Origin: Psococerastis gibbosa
Taxonomy: Eukaryota; Arthropoda; Insecta; Psocodea; Psocidae
Direction of reading: 5' to 3'
Length of the DNA: 64,000 nucleotides
Assembly: GCA_963971405.1 (NCBI GenBank)
Contig: OZ020490.1
Span: 2,294,001 to 2,358,000, forward strand
The translations under genes were made by a program, and so were the position numbers. Of the stretch, positions 31,640-42,444 are shown piece after piece; the stretch's first letter is position 1; every line of letters begins with the position of its first letter. Below the pieces are notes generated by a model. It ran no database searches. It had not been told where the DNA came from and was given only the letters and a program-made list of their open reading frames with translations.

Positions 31640-32506
31640 GGCCTTTCTGCTGATTTAAAGGCTATTTTGACGGCTTTACAATCGATATTTCCTGTGAAAA
31701 TTGAATTTGTATAGAAAAAAATCCCGCAGTAACATTTTAAATAACTGAAGCTTATCAAGTAGACCGTAAGAATTATCATTGTTTGTACGTAGAGCAGACT
31801 GGCAGGAATTTCAAAGACTGTATCGCGGAGCATTAATGGTGGTAGGTAAATTGTAGTAAGTAAGTAAATTATATATTACATTTTATACATTTTTCATTTA
31901 AAATGTCAACCCCAGCCCAGTCTACCGTTATAGAGAGACTTGTATCGTTGGGGTAAACACTATGGAAAGGCTTATAGGTTAATAAGAATAAACCTTTTTT
32001 TAATGGGTTGGCGCTAAGTAAAGATATTTTTCGTTTTTCACTGTATGGTTCAGGAAGAATATACGTTTCTTTATCTACATTCTCTGCGTATTCGACTTTC
32101 TAGTTTTTGTTTTATTTTTTCGTTTTTTTTATTGGATTAGATGGGCTAACCGTGTTTGCTGCAATAAAATTGAGGCTCAGACTGCCTGTGTGTGTCAATC
32201 GGGAAAATAATATTTTATTATTATTTCTTTGTTCAGTGGTGATAAAATTGATGTTGTAGAGGTGAAAGTTGAAGCCATGGCTCACTGTGTTATCTGATTG
32301 GCTGGCGCTTTCTCTTCGCACTTGGGTTTTAATTTAGCGGACAAAGTTAGCAGTTTTATCGGTTGGCTTTGTTTTCTTTAGGCAACTGCAGTGGCGATAA
32401 TTTATTGTTTCTACGGAGCGTAGCGATGAATGGCATGGTCCAAAATTGTACTGTCTCTATTTCAGATGGGTGGGAATGTTAATTGATCGAGGTAGTTAGG
32501 CCTTCC
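31640..32506. other. No gene recognised
   Basis: AT-rich. A minus ORF (31,471-31,833) crosses the palindrome and lacks coding character. Confidence 0.35.
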
Positions 32507-32896
32507 TTAAGAGGATATGTCACTTAGAAAATTGGCACCCCCAAAATTAAATACTTTTCATTTTTTATTTAATTAACTCAGCAAGTTATTAAAAATTTGG
32601 TTCATCTATGTTTAAGACTTCGTGCATCATATAATCGGGTGTTTTTACTTTTCGGTTTTGTAGTTCTTTCAAAAATCCCAGAATACGTGTATTTTTAGTC
32701 CATTCTGGTATTTACAAAAGAACTAAGGTACTAAAAAATTTAATATTTTCTATTGCATGATGCATGAAGTAGTCTTCTACAACTTCCATGAGCCAAATCT
32801 TTAATGACTTGCTATGTTAATTAAATAAAAAAATAAAAAGTCAATAAAAACAACAAACTTTGGGGTGCTCATTTTCTACGTAGCATGTCCTCTTAA
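32507..32896. mobile_element. TTAA-ended hairpin MITE, 390 bp
   Basis: Starts TTAAGAGGATATG and ends CATGTCCTCTTAA. It is closely similar to 20,290-20,692, including CGGTTTTGTAGTTCTT and AAGAACTAAGGTAC around the centre. Confidence 0.9.
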
Positions 32897-33109
32897 CGTT
32901 CATCTGTATATTCTTGACAACAGGACTACAGGGTACTTTTCTAAGCATACTCTTAACCTCACTACTGCTCTACGATCGAGGTTTCCTGTATAATAGTCGG
33001 CTTTGTTTAAAAAGTAATAAATAAGTAAATATTTTTTATTTATTTATTATTATATTGGGGTACAGGTGTTACCTGTGTGTACTTAAGCCTATTGGCCTAT
33101 TGTGCCCCC

Positions 33110-33490
33110 TACAACAAAGTATCTACATCACTTTCTCGAGGCCTATCTCCGTCAGGAGAGCCAGGATCTTGAGGGGATTCAGAAGTGGTAGGTCTTTTAC
33201 ATGTAACTGCAAGCTTCCCGAGCATACTGCTCTTCTTCGTGCGATTGCATCGCATCGCATCGCAGGTCCTCCGCACCTTCATTACAGAATCTGCAAGACT
33301 ATAGTTGTCTCCCCAAGAGACTTTAGATATTTAACCCCAGGACCAAAGACGCCAAGGCCTGTTCTTGGTTTTGTACTTCCTAGCCTAGAGCTATCAGTAA
33401 ACCACTTGATTGTGTGACTATTGAGAATTCCTGCTGATTCGCAGCATTCTTTCATTGTCCCTAATATAGTTTCGAATTCCCTCCTAAAAC
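33110..33490 (-). pseudogene. LINE relic with RNase H segment
   Basis: The minus strand reads IKWFTDSSRLGSTKPRTGLGVFG, the start of an RNase H domain as found in jockey/I-type LINEs. It continues into CNEGAEDLRCDAMQ..., the Cys/His region at the C-terminus, so most of RNase H is deleted. Stops interrupt it. The 120-residue plus ORF here is its antisense shadow, and GCATC repeats at 33,246-33,262 are a local expansion. Confidence 0.65.
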
Positions 33491-33559
33491 AGTAAAACAG
33501 TATTTTGGGTGGATTCTATCGCTTGGCATATGCAGGCAGTGGAAGGACGAGCCAAAAAC

Positions 33560-34560
33560 CTTGACTCAGCTTGTCCATTATCACTTACAGCAGGTGTACG
33601 TTGCAGTAGAGGGAATTTTTTTGCCAATGGCCAAAAATACATACGGAAACAATACAAAGAACCGGTCCGAGTTTACTCGAACATGCTTTCCAATTTATCA
33701 ATTAGTAGTTAGAGAAAATTAGTAATTTCGTGGTAAATAATTTCCCTATGGTATAAATTTTCGATATCTGGGGGGGGGGGGGGGGTCTACCTGACGTCAC
33801 TGGAGGTGAGGTAAATTCTAGATAGGTCAGACCAACACATTACCACACAGTAATAATGGCAGGGCACGCAATGCATTTGACCCTGAATTTCTCAAAAAAA
33901 AATTTTTTTTCCACAAAACCAGAAAGTTTTTTGCGAAAGCAACCTGGCCGGTTTCGTTACTCAATTTAACACCTAAAACATGCCTGAAGGTAGAAATCAC
34001 CGATCGAAAGGTTTAGCAGATAAATTACTTTTTAGTCATTTTTCATTAAAATTGAGTTATTTTTATTTTTTTACCCCCAGAAGCAAACTATCAAGGGGCA
34101 AGTGACCCCATGCATTTTGTTAACATTAATAACGACTACAATATATGTGAATTTAAAAGAAATCGTTGGAGCCGTTTTTGAGAAATAATTTTTTTAGACG
34201 TTTTTTTGGAGCTTTTTGAGAATAAAACCCCCCCAAATTGAGTTAGCCCAAACTAAAAAAAAGTGGTCTCGAGGTATGATTTTTGTGAACCTACATGCCA
34301 AATTTCATCAAAATCGACTTAGTAGTTTGCCCGGAAATCGACGCACAGACAGACATTTCGTAAAAACCACTTTTTTTAGTTCCTGGGACCTGAAAACGTG
34401 TAAATCCGTTGAAATCTCGGAATCGAAAATTTCGACCATCACAAAGCTTTCCTTATACTACATATAAATTGGAAAGCAATAATGTCGGAAATCCATGGGG
34501 TCGTTGACATTAGACAAGGGACCAATGGGCCACTTTAAGTAGGCCTAGGTCCATAAAAAG
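33560..34560 (-). repeat. Family 3 repeat split by Helentron-like copy H
   Basis: The left part, 33,560-33,656, ends ACGGAAACAATACAAA. The right part, 34,480-34,560, resumes AATGTCGGAAATCCATGG. Compared with the uninterrupted copy at 20,693, the junction is seamless apart from a run of T (minus strand), which gives an empty-site comparison for the insertion. Confidence 0.85.
33657..34479 (-). mobile_element. Helentron-like repeat, copy H (complete)
   Basis: 823 bp from AAGAACCGGTCCGAG to TTGGAAAGCAA, inserted in family 3 without a target duplication beyond one or two ambiguous T residues. Confidence 0.88.
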
Positions 34561-34621
34561 TCATACATTACAATAGCTTATGGCTATGCACCTCCATTTT
34601 ATTTCTGTTGGGTTTTCTGTA

Positions 34622-34903
34622 AGGCACTATATACCCGGGTATTGTCATCCGCCATTTTTTATCCTATATTTTCTATATGGTAAGTATTGTAATTATTTTT
34701 AAGAAATGTAAAAGATTGAAAATACGAAAACACGTTTTATTATTATTTTTTATTAAACACTACCCTAATTATTAGGACGTTTTTTAAATAAAAATAAATT
34801 AACAACGATAAATTTTCTAATAATAAATGGGTAAACTCCCAATGCTTGGCTTATACACCAGACTTATAATGGATAAAAAATGGCGGATGACATATAGTGC
34901 CCT
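34622..34903. mobile_element. TIR element (GGCACTATAT type), ~280 bp
   Basis: The left arm has AGGCACTATAT and GTCATCCGCCATTTTTTATCC, separated by a 9-10 bp insertion. The right arm, GGATAAAAAATGGCGGATGACATATAGTGCC, is the complement without it. The interior is AT-rich and noncoding. Confidence 0.8.
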
Positions 34904-35425
34904 ACTTTTCTGCATTGCTATTTAATATGTGTATTATAAACGGTCCATTTCTCATTATTGGTTCACATGCAATTTGCCCCCTCACATTGCACAGTCAGCA
35001 ATTTCATTTTTCTTGGCAGCAACTCCAATTGGGTTGGGTTAATAGTCGGAAATATATATATAAAGAAAAATTGGCACTGTTATTTTGCAAATTTTATTTT
35101 TATTATGAAAAGTTGCATTGTTTGGGGACGTGTAAACATTGCATATTACCGTTAAGTAGACTGTTTGCCGCTATTTATGTGGAGGGGCTATACTATTAAT
35201 ATCTTGTTTTGTTTTTCCGTTTCTATTTTTATCTGTTTCACTTCACTGCATTTTTTCGCGTCTTTGTTCGATAGCCTATTACAGTAAGTACGTTGCAATT
35301 TTTTTTTTAATTTTGTGGCCCATTATATACCATTATTGAGTATCAATATATATTATTTCTGGGGGGGGGGGGGGGCGGCAAGATCGCCTATAAATATTAA
35401 CTTCTCTCCACAGGCATAGAGTTCT
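34904..35425. other. No gene recognised
   Basis: AT-rich with a G run at 35,361-35,376. Two overlapping chance ORFs. Confidence 0.35.
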
Positions 35426-36059
35426 GAGCTGGCCGGTCTTATTATGCCAAAGTGAACCAAGCGCCATTGATGTGATTCTGAGTAATTCAACTTTGAAGTT
35501 TGAGGCTCTCTGTAGTCGACCCTATATTATCTCCTAATAGTATAAATCCTTAATAAAATCCTGCAACCTACGACTTGGAGCACTCTGGCAGAACGTTCAG
35601 TATATTTTTCTGTGCTAGGATATGCACTTAGTTAAAAATGCCAACGGCCTTACCGTGTTGATTCCATTAGAGCAGAACATGTTTCAAACTGCGGCAACTT
35701 GGTAGTGTGCACAGCGTTGGCAGGGGAACCTGGTGGGACATGATAACGCGCTTAGGCAGTATAAGTCGAGTCCTGGTCACCTCCGATCTAATCGTGTGAC
35801 CTTACCATGCTCCCCAAGTGGTTCGGAATCCACTATAATCAGGAGGTCCACCCTGTCAGTCAACTCCCCATTCCCCGAGGTGATAGAGTCTGCCCTTTGG
35901 GTGCCTCAAGTTAACAAACAGACTCACTCCCCCCGCCAGGCTGACAGGGTTGCTTAAAGCAGAAATGCTGAAAGCAGGCGTTAGAAACAACAACAACACT
36001 TAGTTAAAAATTTCACAATTTGGCGCTTGGTTCACTTTGGCATAAGACCGGCCAGCTGA
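35426..36059. mobile_element. TIR element interrupted by a SINE
   Basis: The ends GAGCTGGCCGGTCTTATTATG and CATAAGACCGGCCAGCTG, continuing with GCCAAAGTGAACCAAGCGCCA and its complement, form ~40 bp arms. Without the SINE and one copy of its duplication the element is about 262 bp. Confidence 0.85.
35640..35996 (+). mobile_element. 5S-rRNA-derived SINE, reference copy (357 bp)
   Basis: The perfect 15 bp duplicate CACTTAGTTAAAAAT flanks it (35,625-35,639 and 35,997-36,011). The head, GCCAACGGCCTTACCGTG, and the block GGCAACTTGGTAGTGTG...GGGAACCTGGTGG resemble the start and the control-region half of 5S rRNA. The tail is (AAC)n. Borders are exact. Confidence 0.9.
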
Positions 36060-36677
36060 TGTTGAATTCTTCTAAACAAACATTGCTGACATATATTACA
36101 TCTGACAAATTATGTATTACAACAAATCATATAAGTCAATTTCGTAATCAATTTCCTATTTTGGAGAGGGGGGGGGGGCTGGGCTGAGCTTTAGCATTGC
36201 GTCCCTCCCTTCGGTTAAACCTTTCCTTAAGTTGGGCATTCTTGTTCCAATGTGTAGTCCGACTTAGAAGGACTGCTAGTTGGATGGTCGACTCCGCTCA
36301 CGCTCCTACTTGCTATTCAACAAGCGATCCATCTTTAGTGCTAGTCTCTTTATTACGCGATTGTGTACGTCGCTCACGAGCTGAAAAATGTATCGAGTGC
36401 AGTCCACGCAAAATATGATAAGCGAAAAATGGCAGCATTGTGCGTGATGAGCCCCATCGTTTGAAAAGAGAAATAAAAAGAGCTGGGTGAATAAATTATG
36501 TGTTGATCGCGTGAACTATTGTGACACGAAGTTGCTAAATATTATTAATGAGGATGATCACAAAAACTACCCCAGAATGACAACTCCACTTTTGCTGAAA
36601 AAAGTTCATTCATTTCCAAAAACGATACTGTCATGCGTGATTGTGTAACTGCTGAACAACGCCTTGTAGTGTTCTGA
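36060..36677. other. No gene recognised
   Basis: A plus ORF at 36,197-36,418 has no recognisable domain. G run near 36,167. Confidence 0.3.
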
Positions 36678-36885
36678 AGGACTTTTTATGGACTTATATT
36701 GGTCCCTTGCCCAATGCCAACGACCCCATGGATTTCGGGCATTATTTGTATTGTTTCCGTATGATTTTTTGCCCATTGGCAAACTGGTATACGTCCTCGA
36801 TGTCAACCTACCCCGGATACAAGTGGTATTGGACAAGTTAAGACAAGTTTACCATCGAAGCAATGTACAGATACTAGTCACGCCT
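36678..36885 (+). repeat. Family 3 dispersed repeat
   Basis: Contains GGACTTTTTATGGACTTA, CCCCATGGATTTCGGGCATTA, TTGTTTCCGTATGA and CAACCTACCCCGG. Confidence 0.8.
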
Positions 36886-37042
36886 TATAGTAACTGTACG
36901 TCTTTTTTGGCCACTGGCAGACCATGGGGGCATGGAGGTAAATTGCCAAATTGGACGACTTTGAACAGATCCTCCCCTCCTCACTGAATCTGTCGCGGAA
37001 GTAGGACCTCTAGATGTCCCGACTCATCCAACTAGACCACTC

Positions 37043-37357
37043 CAGGGGCTCCCAAACTTTTTTGTCCGTGGACCACTCGATTATTTTATGATTTTCCGTG
37101 GACCCCCATGGCTGTGATAGGAAAATCGTTAAATTCTAGGACCAAGATCAAGTAGCTTGTGCCTAGAATTGCGTGCTAATATTTGATTAAATGTAGAGAA
37201 CTGGTATCGGGCGGATTTTGTTGTTCAGTGCCATTTTATTTCTAATTTCCAATAACTCAGCAGTTTTATTTTCTTAATTCTTACTTTGCTCCGTTGACCA
37301 CCAGATATATTTCTGTGGACCACCGGTGGTCTATAGACCACAGTTTGGGAACCCCTG
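37043..37357. mobile_element. hAT-like MITE (CAGGGGCTCCCAAACT), 315 bp
   Basis: The ends CAGGGGCTCCCAAACTTT and AGTTTGGGAACCCCTG are near-perfect TIRs of a well-known hAT type. GTGGACCAC and GTGGTC motifs repeat inside each end. The flanking 8 bp no longer match, so it is old. Confidence 0.82.
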
Positions 37358-37620
37358 AACGAGACTTCCAACAATCCTACAAGCCCATTCACGTTCCGAT
37401 ATCGGATTAAACTTTGGAGGTTTGACCACAAGTGGGACTACAAATCGGAGCGTGCGAATACTCAGCTTTAGCTCTGGTAACTCTGTCAACCTGGACTATA
37501 GTAGATGAACTTGTAGTCGGAGCCAGGCCACAATTTGGGTCCATAAATCCGCCAGTCGCACTAATCGAGCCCCACTGCTTCTGCGAATCTCGCTATGGCA
37601 TCTGGTTGGACTACTGGAGC

Positions 37621-37906
37621 TAGGGTTGCCAGATTTACAAAACATAAAAACCGGACAGGGCACAATGGGCCATTCATTCTACTATATCTAGTGTAAAATT
37701 TTCTAAAAAAAGGCAATTTTATCTAGTCTTAAATTTAGTGAATTTTGAGTTTCTATCATAGTAGCTAGTGTCAAATTCTTTAAATTACTTCGTTCAATCC
37801 TCCAGAAAAAAAGTCCAATTTCAAGCGAAAAAACCGGACAAAGCATTGTCCGGTCAAACATTTATTTTTTCACCTGACGAAAAACCGGACACCTGGCAAC
37901 CCCCTA
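37621..37906. mobile_element. TIR element (GGGTTGCCAG type), TA duplication
   Basis: TA + GGGTTGCCAG at the left and CTGGCAACCCC + TA at the right. Inside, AAAACCGGACA recurs near both ends. A TA target suggests a Tc1/mariner-like or similar source, which I cannot decide. Confidence 0.75.
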
Positions 37907-38169
37907 ACTGGAGCCCAGCCGTCAGTAGCAACAGTGCACCCTAGATGTTCGAGTATCATTCCTCCCTGTAGCGTATTCACTCAACAACCTTCTGTATCAT
38001 ATACACGGTCATTGGGGTCACAGAACATAGCAGTAGCAGGATGCACAGTGCTCAGATCATTTACTTTGACAAGTTTCTGTAGCAAATCAGAGATTCCTAC
38101 AGCAAACCCTGGGTTTCCGTAAGCTATGGCGATGGTTATTGAGAACAGAATAGGAGTTTGAAATCGGAG

Positions 38170-38345
38170 TATACGGAGTATAATCGGACGTGCCCCTAAT
38201 TCTAAGGTCCTGAGACGGGATACAGAAGCCGAGTTTGTTGCGGCTGACGGTGAAGAAACGGTCTCTAATATATTTCGGCTATGTGATGAGAAGTATCGCC
38301 TTCTGTATGTAATAATCCAAAGGAAGACAGAAGGACTGAGAGCTC
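38170..38345 (+). pseudogene. LINE RT relic
   Basis: Reads in broken frames as KVLRRDTEAE..., (R)KRSLIYFG-VMR-EKYRLL-VIIQ(R)KTEG. It is the same RTE-like segment as 8,590-8,710. It is followed by AT-rich sequence ending in an (ATTG)n tail (38,404-38,440), just before the BEL/Pao element. Confidence 0.65.
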
Positions 38346-38440
38346 TCAAATGTACATATTTTCTAAATTGTATATTTTGTATTGTATTTTTAATTTCGAA
38401 TATATTGATTGATTGAGTATGATTATATTATATTGATTAA

Positions 38441-38755
38441 TAGTAATGATTACTATAGGAATAAGGTGACCGTACCTGGCGACGCCTGTAACACTATTGC
38501 AACACTCACCCTTGTGGTCGGCTATTGACGATGAGAGGCCTCTCTGTGCTCTGCCGCTCCTTGTGTGCTTCTTATCTTGTGTCTGTGATTACGTTAGTCA
38601 CTAGGTACGGGTACGGATTATGATATTAAATACGATGATGAAATAAAGTTATAGGTAAGAAAACCGAAATCACTGCCGAGTGCTCTGATAGACAGTTTGC
38701 AACTAAACTTGTGTATCTGGTGTCTGCTCGCCTACCGCATGTATAGACTTGTCTA
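38441..38755 (-). repeat. 3' LTR of BEL/Pao element
   Basis: On the plus strand it runs TAGTAATGATTAC...GACTTGTCTA. Terminal TAG...CTA are inverted repeats, instead of the usual TG...CA. It is bounded on the outside by the ATTAA duplication and on the inside by a purine-rich tract (minus strand). Confidence 0.94.
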
Positions 38756-38775
38756 TGCTCCCCCAGCGAAAAGGG
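38756..38775 (-). promoter_or_regulatory. Candidate polypurine tract
   Basis: On the minus strand the sequence just upstream of the 3' LTR ends GCTGGGGGAGCA, a plausible plus-strand primer. It is placed by position; the core is short. Confidence 0.55.
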
Positions 38776-38925
38776 ATGTACACACCAGACAGAGAAACTG
38801 TTATGAACTACTCCGATCATACAGTATGACACAATATATATATGCAATAATAAATTCTTCTCAACAATATATGAAAATTAAAAAAAAATAATATGATCTT
38901 AAATTCAAGTCCATACAATTATATA

Positions 38926-41900
38926 CTAGACAGAGGGAACTATCGCCAGATTTCGCGAAGCCCTCTTGACCACCGTGCCATTAATGGAGCGCACCTCTAC
39001 AAGCCTAACATTTCCTATCAAGCCAGGCAGCGTTTTTACGACCACACCCAGTGGCCAGGTGCCAGGCACCGTAGCAGCATCTCGAATCCAAACCAACTGA
39101 CCGATTTTTAAATTGTTTTTAGTGGCTTGTGGCCACTTATTCCTCTGTGCTAAGGAATGTAACACTTGCTGGTGCCACACACGCCAGAAACGCAAGTAGA
39201 TAGATCGTAACCGATCCCATCTCTCGGTAGGTGTACGTAACTCTTCAGTTACGATGAACGGAGCTGACGCCATTGGTCCACCGCATATGAAGCTGGATGG
39301 ACTGATCAAGCTTTCGGGATTCGGATCAGAAGTACTATAAGGCCCTAAGTAAGGCTTAGAATTCAGAAGGCTTTCCACCTTAATGAACAGAGTGAGGTAT
39401 TGTTCATATAGCATATTGCTAGTCAACAACTTTTTAAGGGTAGCTTTCGCCATTTTGCACATCGGTTCCCAACCCCCGAGCCAAGCTCCATATGGTACGA
39501 TGTGGGATACCTGTATACCTCTCGTGCACAATTCAGAAAGTATTTCATTTTTGTTCTCTTCAAGAAAACAGGCGTATTCCTGCAACAGTTTGCCACCTTT
39601 GACAAAGTTACCCCCGTTATCAGAAACAATCTTCCGAGGCAACCCTCTACGTGCCACAAAACGATCCAGAGCGGCTAAATAATCTTTTGTAGACATGCTA
39701 GTGATTGGCTCTATGTGACAGCAACGAGTGGCCATACACACAAAGATCAAAGCCCATATTTTAGTGGTAGCAGAATTTCGCCGGATGGACACTTTCATAG
39801 GATACCAACCGAACGCATCGACTCCAACTTCATCCCTAAAAGGATGGCAAGGGGTGACCCTAGAACTGGGGAGTGTGCCTTGAATAGGAGACGGAAACAC
39901 AGGATTGTATTTCGCACAGGTTAGGCAAGAATGAATTATAGAACGCATTAAAGAACGTCCCGAAATAATCCAGAATTTCTGCCTGCTGAGGCCTAGGCTT
40001 AATGAAGGCCCTGAATGTATAGACAAGTTATGGTGGTATCTGCAGATCAACGTAGACAGATGACATTTTTTAGGTAGAATAATGGGATGTGCAACATTGA
40101 ATGCAATATCAGAAGTTAGAGGCAAGCGACCCCCCACCCTCATAACACCGTCGGCGTCTAAGAAAGGCGTAAGTGTCAATAACTGTTTAGAAATTTGACC
40201 TCTCTTCAACTTGCATATGTCTTCACGAAAGCTATATTGTTGCTGTGCTTTTACTAATACAATAGTTGCTGCCGTAATTTCACCTACGTTGGGTGAATAG
40301 AGGGAAGTCTGCTTGCGACAGATAGCAATGAAACGTAAAACATACGCAACAGTGCGGCATAATTTTGAAAAGGAAGAAAATCGTTCTATCACTGAGCAGA
40401 AGAACGGTTGTACTGTATTACATGTTGCCGTTAGTACGTGAATGTCACGCTTTATTTCTGATAAATCACTATTATCAGAAACATTGGCGTTTATTTTTAA
40501 ATTCTCCGGAAATAGACTAGAACGCAAAATTGTTGGCCCATTGAACCAGAGTTGATTGTTTATTAGGCTTTCCGGGTCTAGACCACGTGTTATCGCATCA
40601 GCACTATTTTCTGATGAAGAGCAATGAAGAAATGAAACAGTAATATCCCGGCATAACTCCAGAATATTGGACACGCGATTACCTGCATAAGTTTTCAGTT
40701 TATGAGGGGGAATTTTCAGGTAGGCTAATGCTATGGTAGAATCGGACATAATAAAATATGACTGTATATTGTACGGTAGTTGACCACTAACAAACCATTT
40801 CAGAACTCTACAAGCAAGTTCAATGGATGCTAATTCTAGTTGAGGTATAGTTCGATTTATACGTTTTGGACTTAGTTTACTTTTGGCATAGAGTATATTG
40901 CTTTGATAGTTTTGTGTAATCTCATCACGAGAAACTAAATAAGCACAGGTAGAAAACCCCAGAATGGAGGCATCTGCGAATAATACTAGCCAATGAGTGG
41001 CATTGGTAAACGTTATGCATCGAGGAATTCGAATATTAGACAGTAGGTGCATTTTAGACGTGAAGTTCAGCCATTTTGACTTAAGGTGCTCAGGTAGAGT
41101 ACAGTCCCAACCTAAGTCAGAGTGATGGTGCCATAAGTTTTGTACAAATGTTTTTAACCAGAAGACCACTGGCTGAAGTAAACCCGAGCTGTCAAATGTC
41201 TTGGCTATATAGCTTAGGCAAGTGCGTCTAGTGACGTCACCAGAAAAATTATAAATTTTGAAACAGAAATTATCTGAGACTGTTTGCCATTGTAGTCCTA
41301 ATACAGCTGTTTCTTGACTAGTATTAAGATAACCAGAGTCAGAATCTAAGGAGTGCACTGGGTTGCCCAGTCTTTCAGAGGGCAGACCTTCTAACACCTC
41401 TGGGCAATTGCTTACAAACTTACCAAGAGGGAAGGCCCCTAAAGAAAGTAGCTCTGACAGTTCGTGTCGTAGCGAAATAGCTGACTGAATAGACTTTGAA
41501 CCAATAAAGAAGTCATCACAGTAGGCATACTGTAATATAGCTTGTGAAGCATTTGGATGTGAAAGATTATTTTCGATCGCTAATTGTTTAGTACATCTGA
41601 GGGCAATAAATGGACTACACTTCAGACCATAAGGTAAGTGATTTAATTTGCACTCTGTTATTTTCCCTTCAGGCGACGCTCGCGGAGAACCGCAAGCGAG
41701 TTCTAGTCGAGCTAATATGTGTATTTTTTCAGAGTCTTCATGTGTAATTTTAATATTTCTGAAAAAGGTCTCAATATCTGCTGAAAAACATACAGGAAAT
41801 ACACGGGTAGCTAGTATAATATAGTTTAAGTCTCTTTGTAACTTTGGACCACTATACAGTACTGAATTAAAGTTAGAGCTATCTTTGTTAGCTTTTAGAG

Positions 41901-42438
41901 TTCCATCGAAAACTAATTTAGCTTTTCCAGCGCTATTGTATTTAACGATTTGCGAAAACAGAAAATTATTAGACTGGTTACTGAACGATATTTGATTTTT
42001 ATTCAGATAATCTTGTAGGGCAGACTGATAAGTAGAGTAGTCTTTAGGCGACTTTAAGATACGTTTTTCCATTGAGTGAAAACTGGCCATGACACGTGCA
42101 CGGTTGCAGGCTAGTGTTTCTGTAGGCGTTTTTATAGGTAAAGCAACTATAAACCTACCATCTAGATCACGAGAGTGTGTTTGTAGAAAATGGTTTTCAG
42201 CGAATACATCATCAGGATTCGGTATTTGGCACTCATTTTTAGAGTCAGGAACACATTCCTGCTCAAAAAATCTTTCCATTGATTGTTCAAGAGAGTTAGT
42301 GTGTGCTAAAAGTGACAGAGGATTATTAGTTTGCTTTGGTATAGTGGGAATGCTCCCTAGAATTACCAACCCAAAACGTGTTTGCAGGGCACGTGGATTG
42401 ATATCAGAGAATTTTGACTTAAAAGGTAGGACCTGCAT
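38926..42438 (-). CDS. pol: BEL/Pao pol: reverse transcriptase, RNase H, integrase
   Basis: 1,170 residues from the first ATG after the gag stop. Residues 17-28 are the conserved tail of the retropepsin-associated region. RT covers about 100-350, with FSADIETFF (Asp221) and a YCDD active site (306-309; YVDD is more usual). The Pao-type connecting region follows. RNase H has LFADAS (Asp489), PQLELAS (Glu535), MSDST (Asp566) and NSADAITRG (Asp614). Integrase has an HHCC region near 802-842 and DDE residues Asp874, Asp940 (IVSDNGGNF) and Glu991 (GGWEPM). The C-terminal DUF5641-type domain ends at 1170. No frameshift or stop. The protein makes and integrates cDNA in virus-like particles. The ATG may be fortuitous if expression is by readthrough of the upstream TAA. 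Confidence 0.95.
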   Translation of the reverse strand: MQVLPFKSKFSDINPRALQTRFGLVILGSIPTIPKQTNNPLSLLAHTNSLEQSMERFFEQECVPDSKNECQIPNPDDVFAENHFLQTHSRDLDGRFIVALPIKTPTETLACNRARVMASFHSMEKRILKSPKDYSTYQSALQDYLNKNQISFSNQSNNFLFSQIVKYNSAGKAKLVFDGTLKANKDSSNFNSVLYSGPKLQRDLNYIILATRVFPVCFSADIETFFRNIKITHEDSEKIHILARLELACGSPRASPEGKITECKLNHLPYGLKCSPFIALRCTKQLAIENNLSHPNASQAILQYAYCDDFFIGSKSIQSAISLRHELSELLSLGAFPLGKFVSNCPEVLEGLPSERLGNPVHSLDSDSGYLNTSQETAVLGLQWQTVSDNFCFKIYNFSGDVTRRTCLSYIAKTFDSSGLLQPVVFWLKTFVQNLWHHHSDLGWDCTLPEHLKSKWLNFTSKMHLLSNIRIPRCITFTNATHWLVLFADASILGFSTCAYLVSRDEITQNYQSNILYAKSKLSPKRINRTIPQLELASIELACRVLKWFVSGQLPYNIQSYFIMSDSTIALAYLKIPPHKLKTYAGNRVSNILELCRDITVSFLHCSSSENSADAITRGLDPESLINNQLWFNGPTILRSSLFPENLKINANVSDNSDLSEIKRDIHVLTATCNTVQPFFCSVIERFSSFSKLCRTVAYVLRFIAICRKQTSLYSPNVGEITAATIVLVKAQQQYSFREDICKLKRGQISKQLLTLTPFLDADGVMRVGGRLPLTSDIAFNVAHPIILPKKCHLSTLICRYHHNLSIHSGPSLSLGLSRQKFWIISGRSLMRSIIHSCLTCAKYNPVFPSPIQGTLPSSRVTPCHPFRDEVGVDAFGWYPMKVSIRRNSATTKIWALIFVCMATRCCHIEPITSMSTKDYLAALDRFVARRGLPRKIVSDNGGNFVKGGKLLQEYACFLEENKNEILSELCTRGIQVSHIVPYGAWLGGWEPMCKMAKATLKKLLTSNMLYEQYLTLFIKVESLLNSKPYLGPYSTSDPNPESLISPSSFICGGPMASAPFIVTEELRTPTERWDRLRSIYLRFWRVWHQQVLHSLAQRNKWPQATKNNLKIGQLVWIRDAATVPGTWPLGVVVKTLPGLIGNVRLVEVRSINGTVVKRASRNLAIVPSV

Positions 42439-42444
42439 ACCTTA
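42439..42444 (-). other. In-frame UAA between gag-protease and pol
   Basis: The reading on the minus strand is CTG-TAA-GGT-ATG: the gag stop, one codon, then the pol ATG, all in one frame. The stop falls inside the conserved stretch that follows the retropepsin LLGG motif and precedes the TRFGLVILG block, where related elements read straight through. It is either a recent nonsense mutation or a recoding site (readthrough or termination-reinitiation). Confidence 0.9.

Noticed and set aside
33055-33417. 120-residue plus-strand ORF
   Set aside because: It is antisense to an RNase H-bearing LINE relic on the minus strand, which explains the sequence better.
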